Shown here piece after piece: positions 13,501 to 23,200 of a stretch of DNA of 27,756 nt (its first letter is position 1; every line of letters begins with the position of its first letter). Both the position numbers and the translations under genes were made by a program. The DNA is from Azolla pinnata (taxonomy: Eukaryota > Streptophyta > Polypodiopsida > Salviniales > Salviniaceae). The notes under the pieces are model-generated. The model was not told where the DNA came from and searched no databases. It saw nothing but the letters and a program-made list of their open reading frames with translations. The DNA is taken from contig JBBBWG010032797.1 in NCBI GenBank assembly GCA_037176905.1, forward strand, positions 4,197-31,952. The letters are read 5' to 3'.

Positions 13501-16409
13501 TGAAAATAATTGGCAAGTCATTATGAATGTTTTGGGGTCTAATGTAATGTATATACAAAAAATGTAATAAATCCAGGTGACAATCTGTTTGCAGCAATTG
13601 TTTGTCAGTGAGACAGAAACTTGACAATCTAAGTACAAGCTCTAAGCCAGCCTTCACAACCCAGAAATAGAGAAGACTAGCACATTAGAGCGAGCACTTG
13701 ATCTGAAGTTTGTAGAACCATAATGTCCCCAATGGTCTGACTGCCAGAACTCTCCTCATATAGGTGTCTCATTCATGGGTGGAGAAGTCCATCGGTATGG
13801 TGGCATGCATTCATCCAATTATACATGTCATATTCATTAGGCTGGTTTTGCATGCTTTGATAGAATGAAGTGGATGCCCTACCTACATCCTAAAACTCTA
13901 AACAACTGGTCGCACCAGCTGCTTCACAGATCCTTATAATGTCAAAATAGAAAAAAAGAAAGAAAAAAGGGACATAAATACCTCATCTTCTGCAATGTTC
14001 CGGGGCAACGAACCAACGAACAGCTTTGCAAAGCCTCCTCCCTCTACATAGAAACCAATTCCAAGATTGAATGAGAAATAAAATAGCATAATTAGTTGTG
14101 CTGGGATACATAAAGAAATCGTACAGAGAAAGTGAAGTGGTTATGAAAATGTGAAAACAAATCATAAAGCATTATATAAAGAGAACTCAAATTCATCAAA
14201 ATTTTCAATGAACGAAGAGTAAATCAACATAATGATCGCATTGGGATACATAAAGAAATCATGAAGAAAAGGTACAATGGTGATGAAATTTAAGTGTTAA
14301 AGCATAAAACATGGTTTCCAAAAAGAACCCAAACTCACCAAAATGTCAGATAAATGATGAGTACACTAGGATACATACAGAAATCACAGAAGAACCATAG
14401 TTACTAAAATTTATTGTTAAACCATGAACATGCTCCACGAGGAGAACCCAAATTCATTGAAACTCTAGATGAATGAGTAAAATAACATAATTGATTGCAC
14501 TGGAATGCATTAAAGAGATCATGCAGACGGCATAATTGTGGTGAAAATAATGGTGAAATCAAGCATGCAATATAAAAAAACCCAAATTCATCTGAACTTT
14601 AAATGAAGAGGAGAACATTGACATAAATCATTGCACTGGAATATGAAAATAAGGCATACAGGAAAAGACAGTGCAATGAAAATTAAGTGACATACTTGAT
14701 TAACTGGGATACAAGGAGATATTCCAGAGAAAGTACGTTGTGATGAAAATTAAGAGTGAAATCATAAAACATACTTTACAAAGAGACGACAGTAAATTGC
14801 AATGAAAATTAAGTGTGAAATCATAATACACGCTTTACAAAGATGAGACAAATTCCTGAAAACTTTGGATGAACGAGCAGAAAATTGACATAATTGATTG
14901 CACAGGGATAGAAAAAAAATCATGCAGAAACGGTATAATTATAATGAGAATTCATCCAAATTTTAGATAAAATGAGGAGTAAGACAACACAATTGATTGC
15001 ATCATCACACATAAAGTAATCATGCAGCAAAAAAAGTACAGTTATGAAAATTAAGGATTTAACTATGAACACACTTGTTGAACAGAAATCAAACTCATCG
15101 ACGATTTAGAGGAGTGAAAATTAAGACAATATAATTGATTGCACTGTGATACACAAAGAAAACATGCAGATAAAGTATGGTTTTGATGAAAATTAAGGGC
15201 CAAATCATTAAACATGCTATACAAGGAGAACCCAAACTCGTCAAAACTTGCGATGGATGAACAGAGAATAAAGACAGTTGAGTGCACTGGGATGCACAAA
15301 CGAAATCATGCCGAAAAAGTGTGCTTGTCATGATGAACCTTCAAGCAAGAAGTGAGACAGCATCATTCCATATGAAATCGAAATCTAAATCAGGGTTGAA
15401 ACCAATACAACTGAAAAACACACAAACCAGCAGCGAGTGACATGAACAGGTGGATTACAAAGGACATGGCAGCTCACGAATTTTAGAGCAAGTACGGTTA
15501 AGATGAGATTCGTGGTTAAGAACAAAAATAAGTGCTAGAGATCGGAGTATTAGAAGCATGCAAGAGAGTATCGTCTCATTATAAGTAAAAAATGAAGCAC
15601 ATTCAGGTTTGACAGGATAATGTGGGTAAACCCCAAAAAGCAGGAAGCCGGAACAAGAGCAACTGTACAGGAAACCAGGCGATAAAATCAATTGGGAAAT
15701 CAATTGAAGCAGAGAAACACTGTTCAAATGAATACTAGGTTGATGAAGGAAAGCAACACGAGGCATTCAAGATAACGTAGGGCCACATATCTGCGAGTAT
15801 CGATTAAGAAACGATAAAATCTACAACAAATCATTGTATGTAAGTCAGACAAATTTTGCTGTTAACAACAGAAAATTTAGGGTTGAAATAAAAGGATATG
15901 CATGCTACAAGAAGCTCTCAAGTTCTCTACAGGAAGAAAGTACATTTCAGATGCAAATTAGGTCTAAGATTGACAGAAACAAGGTTGGAAAAAGAGAGGA
16001 GGCAAGAGAAGGACAGTACAGTTTTGATGCAATTTCAGGGTCAAAAAAAACCAGATTGGCAGGCAGACAAACAGACAGTGACGGGCGCGAGAACCGCAGT
16101 CTGGCATGAGATTTAGGGTTACTATTGAAATACAGAACGCGAAAAGAAGAAAAGAAAGCAAGGAAGAAGGTAGTACAGTTTGAGACGGAGAAAAGGGGGA
16201 AATTTTAGGGTTTAAGGAGAGGAAGAGAGGGGCAACGTACCTGACGAGCGATGGTGGTAGGAGCGTTTCTGGCCGGACAGGGACTGGGAGGAGGAGAAGG
16301 AAGAGGAGGAGGAGGAGGAGGAGCGAGGCCCCGGCGTGTGCGAGTGATGGTGATGCCCGTGGTGCGAGGAAGGCGGCGGATGAGAGAACTGCTGTCGCCG
16401 CCCGTCCAT
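3786..16409 (-). CDS. FCA: Flowering time control RNA-binding protein FCA (two RRMs plus WW), 20 coding exons
   Basis: Exons in transcript order: 16409-16241, 14043-13982, 11030-10952, 9929-9847, 9738-9687, 9595-9537, 9367-9301, 9056-8977, 8890-8826, 8756-8682, 8594-8420, 7517-7422, 6868-6440, 6219-6175, 6069-5899, 5577-5197, 5013-4966, 4887-4825, 4002-3925, 3836-3786. Every junction is GT-AG and phases agree, giving 775 residues (Arabidopsis FCA is 747). RRM1 has RNP2 LFVGSL (64-69) and RNP1 QGCCFIKY (103-110). RRM2 has RNP2 LFVGSL (152-157) and RNP1 RGCAFVTF (190-197). A Gln/Pro/Gly-rich linker follows, then a WW domain with Trp548, YYYN, Trp570 and Pro573, then a segment that is 43% Gln (570-696) and the tail QEWMWKSKPTGD. 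FCA acts in the nucleus with the 3'-processing factor FY, bound by the WW domain, and promotes flowering by affecting polyadenylation, including its own in intron 3. The RRM, WW and tail match FCA better than the FCA-related paralogue (At2g47310 type). Least certain are the start codon, the acceptor of exon 10 and the donor of exon 16. Confidence 0.94.
7860..8345 (+). pseudogene. Decayed leucine-rich-repeat-like relic inside FCA intron 11, antisense to FCA
   Basis: The plus strand of this 902-nt intron carries short frames separated by stops and frameshifts that read like plant resistance-protein LRRs: LPELVANFRSLKLLR near 7879 and IPSLPKLERIWVIKAG near 7970, with a diverged echo (SLAKLKR, a stop, then NIKAG) near 8100. 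A second motif, YIWG-like, recurs at about 8035, 8159 and 8306. Units are spaced about 124 and 147 bp. No intact gene remains. The LRR assignment rests on motif resemblance only. Confidence 0.35.
10208..10428. repeat. Tandem duplication of about 118 bp in FCA intron 3
   Basis: Two diverged head-to-tail copies, about 10208-10312 and 10327-10428. Shared blocks in the same order are AATGAGGGCAA, AATAAGATCCTTT, TACAAGCCAAG, GCATGAATGCACATT and GACAGGTCAA. The period is 119 bp at the first block. Confidence 0.85.
10477..10738. repeat. Diverged direct repeat flanking the GATA palindrome in FCA intron 3
   Basis: The block around 10477-10600 (CACCCATGAATAT, then CCATGCAAGTATAT, then TAGCTAGATG) recurs at about 10671-10740 as CACCCATAATATAT, CCGTGCAAGCATAT and TTGCTAGATG. 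The GATA tract is the main insertion difference between the copies. The homology is imperfect and judged by eye. Confidence 0.6.
10487..10550. repeat. TATC/GATA microsatellite forming a long palindrome in FCA intron 3
   Basis: A (TATC)n run is followed directly by a (GATA)n run, centred between 10516 and 10517. Positions 10502-10531 form a perfect palindrome with 15-bp arms. One mismatch outward, seven more pairs follow. In the FCA transcript this could fold into a hairpin without a loop spacer. Confidence 0.9.
14088..15345. repeat. Minisatellite-like tandem array in FCA intron 1, about ten diverged copies
   Basis: A unit of roughly 125-145 bp recurs through the intron. Its landmarks are TTGATTGCACTGGGATACAT, AAAGAAATCATGCAGA, GATGAAAATTAAG, AAATCATAAAACAT, and AACCCAAATTCATC followed by a block resembling ACTTTAGATGAATGA. 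The TGGGATACA landmark or its variants begin near 14101, 14241, 14366, 14500, 14636, 14704, 14903, 15001, 15144 and 15287, so some copies are shortened. The copies are clearly diverged. No transposase frame or terminal inverted repeat was seen. Confidence 0.9.
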
Positions 16410-16611
16410 GGGACCGGAGGAAGACGAAGACGAAGACGAAGACGAAGAAGACGACGAGGAGAAGACGAAGACGAGGAGAAGACAGAGAGAGCAGAGCAGA
16501 GCGAGGCGCAGGGGACGATGTCTGCAGAGAAGAAGAAGACGACGACGACGACGACGAAGAAGAAGAAGAAGAAGAGGAAGAAGAAGAACTCAGTTTTTGC
16601 TTGTTAACCAT
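16410..16611 (-). promoter_or_regulatory. Probable FCA 5' leader: pyrimidine-rich, with upstream start codons
   Basis: On the transcript strand this stretch is CTT, TCT and TCG repeats (about 16425-16590). An ATG at 16611-16609 has A at -3 and G at +4, a strong context, but is out of frame with the FCA ATG at 16409 (202 nt apart) and stays open past that ATG, so it would be an overlapping upstream frame. The FCA frame itself is open upstream of ATG 16409 back to a TGA at 16592-16590 and holds in-frame CTG codons at 16511 and 16499. The FCA ATG has C at -3, a weak context. The transcription start is unknown, so inclusion in the mRNA is an inference. Confidence 0.5.
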
Positions 16612-16636
16612 GGTTGGGTTGAAAGCTAACCCAACC
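16612..16636. repeat. Inverted repeat, 9-bp arms with 7-nt loop
   Basis: GGTTGGGTT (16612-16620) and AACCCAACC (16628-16636) are perfect reverse complements separated by GAAAGCT. The element lies just upstream of the possible FCA leader. Confidence 0.85.
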
Positions 16637-16649
16637 CCAAGGCTTCCGA

Positions 16650-16665
16650 CCTAACCATGGTTAGG
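16650..16665. repeat. Perfect 16-bp palindrome upstream of FCA
   Basis: CCTAACCATGGTTAGG is its own reverse complement. Its core AACCATGGTT is repeated at 16606-16615. Both cores contain an ATG in the FCA direction. The frame from the ATG inside this palindrome closes after ten codons. Confidence 0.9.
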
Positions 16666-16674
16666 CGTCTTCTT

Positions 16675-17711
16675 CTTCTTGATGATGATGATGACGATGG
16701 TGGTGATGGTGGTGATGGTGGTGATGGTGATGCTGGTGATGCTGGTGATGGTGATGGTAGTGGTGGTGGTGATGGTGATGGTGGTGATGGTGGTGATGAT
16801 GATGGTGGTGGTGATGGTGATGGTGATGGTGATGGTGATGGTGATGATGGTGATGGTGGTGGTGACAGTGGTGGTGATGTTGGTGGTGATGCTGGTGGTG
16901 ATGGTGATGAGGGTGATGATGGTGATGGTGGTGATGATGGTGGTGATGGTGGTGGTGATGGTGATGGTGATGGCGATCATGGTGATGGTGGTGGTGATGA
17001 TGGTGGTGATGGTGGTGAAGGTGGTGACAATGATGGCGATCATGGTGAAGGTGGTGACAATGATGGCGATCATGGTGATGGTGGTGACGATGATGGCGAT
17101 GGTGGTGATGGTAGTGATGGTGGTGGTGTGATGATGATGGTGGTGGCGACGACAATTGTCACTTATGATGACAACAGCAGCTGTCATAGTGATGATGATG
17201 ATGAATGATGATGGTGGTGGTGGTGGTGGTGGTGGTGGCGGTGGCAGCAACAATCGTCACTGATGATAACAGCAGCAGTTGTCATAGCGATGATGATGAT
17301 GATTGTGATGATGATGGTGGTGGTTGTGATGATGATGATGGTGGTGGTGGTGGTGGTGGTGATGGTGATGACGGCGACCGCGCTCGTTGATGGTGATGGT
17401 TACGATGGTTGTCGGGGTTGATGATGATGATGAGATTGGCGGCAACGGGCGTAGCGATGATGGTGATCATGATGGCGATGATGATGAGATGATGATGACA
17501 TCAGTGATGGCAACTGTGGTGATTGTCGTAGCGATGATGATGATGATGGTGGCTGTGGCGACGATTGTCGTGGCGACGATGATGATGATGATGGCAGCAG
17601 TGATCATCATAGTGATAATGATCGTGGCAATGATTGCCGTGGTGATGATGATGGTGATAGACAATGATGATCACTGCGATGATGATGACAGTGGTGTCGA
17701 TGGTGCTTATG

Positions 17712-17743
<32 letters not shown>

Positions 17744-17760
17744 GACAGCGGCAGCGGCCT
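16675..17760. repeat. About 1.1 kb of compound GAT/GGT trinucleotide repeat upstream of FCA
   Basis: The plus strand is almost entirely GAT, GGT and GAC-type triplets with very little C, densest at 16679-17130 as GATGGT hexamers. Higher-order units occur: a 30-bp unit (GGTGACAATGATGGCGATCA core) repeated near 17023-17100, and a block with GTCA, ACAGCAGC and TGTCATAG repeated with a 98-bp period (17183 and 17281). Long open frames on both strands here encode only Asp/Gly, His or Thr/Ile runs; they are by-products of the repeat and are not annotated as genes. Confidence 0.95.
17211..17244 (+). repeat. Pure GGT run with G-quadruplex potential
   Basis: About ten consecutive GGT units ending in GGCGGTGG. 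Consecutive GG pairs at one-base spacing can form two-layer G-quadruplexes. A second shorter GGT run lies at about 17338-17361. Structure formation is inferred. Confidence 0.6.
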
Positions 17761-20297
17761 CTTCCGCCTCAATGTTCTCAACGGTATCACCCCATCCACA
17801 CTTACTTGCATAGAACTGTCTCAACTTCAATGTCGTTCCTTAGTCCACGGAGACCATCATGCTTAGCATGCATGAACAAAGGCCTGTGATCAAAACATTG
17901 TTATTTTTTGCATGAATTGGGAACCAAAATATGCATTATGCTGCTCCTTTCACATTCCGATCGTCCTTTTACAGTGTCGGACTCGAATGCGTTATTAAGA
18001 CATCGTGTGATTTTGTGTGCCTGATATACATGAACACTTGACATGTATAACAACCTCGCTACTTTGAAGAGAAGTTATTTGCTCCACAGTGTACATTGTA
18101 TATACCAGCACATACAGACGCGTGTGGCATATACGAACGGCTTATGAACGCGATCGTAACGCATTTGATATGTAGATTTATTTTGTATCAGTGGTAAAAA
18201 ACATATGTGCTCTAAAATTTTAAACACCAAAGTTTGAATCTCGCTTTTATTTTTTTGCTTGTATTATTTTCTTCTCTTATGTTCGATGTAATTTGAATTT
18301 GTTATAGATTTTAAGTATATTTATCATCAAATCCTAAATCCTCTTTAATATTTTGAGATCTGTTTACATACTCGAATACGAATGCACAAATACATTCTCC
18401 ACAAAATCTATGGCATACAGTGTATATATATATATATAGTGATTAGTAAAAAGAGAACATAGTCAGAGAGTTAACGATCAAATATTTGTTAAACCTAGAC
18501 CAATTGATTTATCATGTACTCTCTCTGCCAACTTTTCACACGCTCGAATTGGATTCGAATCGAGGAAATTTGACAAAGTCATTGAAGTAAAAGATTGAGC
18601 CAACAAAACTGCCACAAAACGATGGTATCAATATTTAGCATCAAGGTAACATTAAGAAATCTGACAACAACTTTACCCTATGATAGAGAAATAATGCAAG
18701 ACAATTTAGTCTAGCTATGATAGATTACGGCCATTCAATATGAATGTAAATTGATCATCGATGACCCTTGAATTAGAGTGAAAGTCGCTCGATGAGCTTG
18801 TTTAACTGACCACTTGAGAGATATATATTATCCCTAAAGGGGAACCACTCGACTTTCCGATTGAACTTGGTTCAAATCTTCAATGATTAAAGAACCAAAG
18901 TTAAGAAACAATATGCAAACTAACATTTGTAAACACTTGTATCAATTTGAAAGGATAACCACACACTTGGCTTGAATTGGAAAGGAATTCATCAGATGTT
19001 GCACTTTCTTGATAGTCTGAATTGGAGCTTTGACTGGGACAAGATACTTATGATCAACAATCCCAATGTTAGTTAAATATGATAAACTCCACATCTTTTA
19101 CGATTTGCATGTAAGATAAGTCTTTACTCAAGGAGAGAATTAAAACAATTGTCACTTAACAAATCCTTCAATGAAATTAAAGGCGGTCTCAACAACTATT
19201 AAAAGAATATAAAATGATAGATCTTAGTCGATTCAAATTTGAATAGGAACTATTATATTGAGATAATTTTCTCTATGCTCCAAAAGTCTGTATTTGACTT
19301 GAGTATCGTAATAGGACTGCTACAAAGACCCACTTCTTAATTAATCATTTCAAACTTACAAAAACTTTGAATTTATTCTTTCAGGGATATTAGAATCTTT
19401 AATTATATAAGCTCAATTGACAAGAATCTATCAAGTCGTGCAATTGATTATAAACAACATATCATCGATTATCTGGTCAATCACTCTAAACTTTTATACT
19501 AAAATCAATTAATTCTTCAACTTTCACAGATTTGAACAATACTATTAAGTGAATCACGTTTATTTTCGTCTATTGTGTGTCTATCACATTCCTATTTTCG
19601 TCACATACCACGGACGTGGTTTGGTATCTTGTTTTTTTTGTTTATTTTAACTTTGTCAAAATCTTCATTTCGAAAATTTTGAGAATTTAAACATAATGAT
19701 TTTCACCTTATTTGAACATTTAATTATTTGCTCAAACAAAAATAACGGTTTAAGTTGTAGTGTAATTCAAAATGTAAAATTCACGGTTTTTAAAAATCAT
19801 TGAGAACATACACACATTGCATTGCTTGCAAACCGTAGTTCTCATGATTTCCGCAACATTTCAATTACCTCTGATTGCATGAGCGCTTTGGCAAGAAAAC
19901 ACATCCTTTTAATCTTATCTCATCTTGCTCGGCAACTTGTCCTTGCCCTGCTTCTTCTGTTCCAACAGGCACCTTGACAGCGGAGTTTGAATCGAAGATA
20001 TTTCCAAAGAAATCCATCTGTATGATTGTCTCATTGTACTATTGCCCAATACTACATGATCTCTCGCACCTACTTCCATTTTTTTCCATAATTATTATAG
20101 AGTCGGATGTGAGGAAGATAAAGCCGTTCCTCGATTTGGGGACTCTTATTTGCATTAATCTCTGCACTGTTAAGATGGCTACAACAGTTCTACTGTTAGG
20201 CAAATCAGACGCATTTGCCGATTCGAGCAAAGACATATATATATAATTACCGATCCAACCAAAGAAGCAATCGAGAAGCTGTCATTAACAGTTGGGC
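17761..20297. other. Intergenic AT-rich region between FCA upstream repeat and the GDSL gene
   Basis: No gene with family motifs or consistent splice structure was found on either strand. A (TA)n tract lies at about 18422-18439. The 123-codon frame at 19875-20246 (+) and a 65-codon frame opposite it have no motif I recognise. Part of the last few hundred bases is expected to be the GDSL 3' untranslated region. Confidence 0.55.
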
Positions 20298-23200
20298 TCA
20301 AAGGATCGCGAGCTGTTGTACGCTCTCTGGCGAGCAGATGCTTCCGTTCCAAAGCAACAAGGAGGTGAGATAGTTGACCCTCTCCGTCGGATGAAAGGCA
20401 TCCCAAAAGACATACTTATTCGCATCGGGGCAAGCCATCTGCGGAAGCACGCAAGTCATCCACCCTCCGTATTTACCTGCTCCGCAACAAGCCGAGTTGC
20501 GGTTCTCGAAACCTGCAACAGCAACGACTCCCATAATCATCTCGAAGCTCAGACATACACAAGCTTTAATCTTTTTTATCAAGAAAACAATGTTTACGGA
20601 ACAATGTTCACACAAACAAATCTTCTGATAAAATCATAAACATTAAGTTAAGCATCGACAAAAACCGGGGATTAAAGCCGTAAGGGATAAGCCCTCCCTA
20701 AGCCCTAATCGCTAAATTGTTAAACGTTAAACCAATGTTTAGGGGAACAACGAATCACAAACATCCACAAAAACCGAGGATTAAACCTTAAGGGCTAAGC
20801 CCTAATCTCTAAACCCTAAGCCCTAAGCCCTACACACTTATCCCTAAACCGCTAAACCTTACACCCTAAAACTCTAAACCGTTAAACCTTAAACCGATGT
20901 TTATGGAACCGCTAAACCTTATCATAAAATCACAAACATTGAGTTAAGCATTGACAAGAACGGAAGATTAAACCTTAAGGGCAGCTAAGCCCCTAATCTC
21001 TAAGCCATAAGCCCTAAGCCCTACGCCCTAATCCTCCAACCCTTAAACCTTAAACCCTGATCTCTAAACCCTTAAACCCTAAGCCCTAAACTGTAAGCCT
21101 TCAACCCTAAGCCCCAAGACCAAAACCTGACGTTGCCGAACTCATTCTAATATAAAACCCAACAAGCCAATGAAGATGATTGAGAAAATACGTGGAAAGA
21201 AGAACAGTTTTGCATTCTTTACCATATTCTTTCGCGTTCAGTATGATGTCGTACACGCCCTTGAAGATATCGCAGAATATGATTCTCGAATCGGGGAACT
21301 CGGACCGGAGCCGTAAGGTCAGAAGGTTAAGGTTATCATTGTATTCTTGCACCAATGAATTGATCTCGGGGATGCACTCTCCGCCCGAGCTATTGTACGA
21401 GGACAGGAAGTTTGGGGCACACCCGATCGGGCCTATTCCCACCAACACAACCTTCTTCATGCCCGCTCCGATCAGAAACTGCATACCAATCCACCAGCCC
21501 ATACTTTGACAAAACCCAAAACCCTAAAACTTAAACCCTAAACCCATGGACTCATTACCCACAATGGTTAGCAACACACCAAACCGCCACATGTATTGTG
21601 GAAAGATTCTCTACCTGACTCACTCATGTTCAGATTTTGTGGCTTCCCAAGACGAGACAATGACTGAAGATGCTACTTGGATCCAAAAAGATTCCAAGAT
21701 CCTCTACCTTACTCGGTCATAATACTCAGTCTTTTGCAGTTATCACCAATGAGACCATGATTCAAGATGTAATCGCTCTTGTTCAATTTGAAGCTATCAA
21801 GCATCGGCATTCCAGAAGATTTTGTTCATGAATTGGATTAAACTAAGGAGGAGATACACAAAAAATTTAAGCCTTCAACAATTGAACAATCATGGTTAGT
21901 TCGGTTATGGCCAGCTCTGGATATGAGATGCAAGTTTCTTTAGTGGGTCATATTCAGTTTTTGTGGTTATCAAAGATGCGATGACAATTTTAGATCTAAT
22001 TTCTCTAGTTTGATTTCAAGCTATTAAATAATTTCTTTTCCCCAGATGATTTGGCTCATGAACTGGATTAATCCAACTCCTAAAAGGGGAGATCAAAATC
22101 AGGTCTCCAACCATCTAGCCCTCATGGTTAGTTACGTTGTGGCCAAGCTATATAGCTCTATAGGATATGTTCAAAAAACGGTAATAATATATTTTTAGTA
22201 TAGCTCGTCTATCTATCTATCCATCTATCTACTGGTATTATGAATGTACATTAATTGTTGTAATCCAGGTTTCTACTAATCCATGCACCTTCATTTAAAT
22301 CTCATCAAATCCTCCATTAGTACTATCATGCATCACAACAAAGCAAAGGAAGTGTGCATAACGCATGTATGTTTACCCCCACAAACATAATCTCCAGCTT
22401 AGTAGCATATGAGCCTAGGGTTCACTACATGCAAATGTGGGAAATAAATCATTCACACTCACCTTCAAATGGGTTCCCAGGGTTTCTAACAGCATTCTGC
22501 TGAACTGTCTCGGGTTCTGTTTTTCCAGGACACCAGATACGTTGCGCAGGTAATAATGGATAAAATCATTATTGCCAATAGAGAAGTAGAACACGGATCT
22601 TTGCACAGCTTCTTTTGTATGACGCTGCCCCAATACGATCGACATTTTTGCTTCCGAATCCGAGAACATGCCCAGTTGTTCAGTGAGGGACATGTGTTGG
22701 CCCTGCATCAACAGTAGTCTCGAGAGGTTAAAACCGTAGAGATTTTGTGTATACATGCACTGTGGAGAGATTAAGGTTTAGGGTTTGGGGTGATTTACAG
22801 CCAATTGTGATTTAAAACAAAGAGAATGTAGGGTTTGTGGTGCTTTGCAACCAAATGTGGTTTGAAACAAGTAAAGTATTTTGTTCACACTTACAAGATC
22901 AGAACCTGATTCAGGAAGAATTCCAGCACCTGCAGATGCGAAGTTCAGTCCTTTTGTCATGTTTGTGACATTCGGAGTTCCAAGCACAGGTGGAACCATA
23001 GGTAAACCCATGTAAAGAGCTGCAATATAAACAGCTTGATCTGAGAAAAAATGATGCTATCATGTGCTGATGCAATACTGTGGAACGATTGCCCTCTAAA
23101 CATTATCTAATGGATTCAAAGAATCATCATACAAATTATTCATTCATGCGGCATTTTGCCTGTGCAAAAATCTTACATAGCTATTAATGGAATGTATAAA

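Noticed and set aside
11031..13981. Searched the 2.95 kb FCA intron 2 for a nested gene or transposon
   Set aside because: Only short AT-rich frames up to 128 codons, no transposase or reverse transcriptase motif, no clear terminal repeats. Treated as plain intron.
15964..16611. 215-codon minus-strand frame beginning at the strong ATG at 16611
   Set aside because: It is in a different frame from FCA and cannot join exon 2 in the FCA frame, and it reads on into intron 1. Kept only as a possible overlapping upstream frame.
16651..17866. Long open frames on both strands encoding Asp/Gly, His, Thr/Ile or Met/Val runs (up to 200 codons)
   Set aside because: They are produced by the GAT/GGT trinucleotide repeat, which lacks stops in most frames. 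No non-repetitive domain, and all frames on both strands are open together.
21180..21509. Plus-strand frame of 109 codons opposite GDSL exon 4
   Set aside because: The minus strand encodes the conserved GDSL segment VVLVGIGPIGC, so the plus-strand frame is a shadow.
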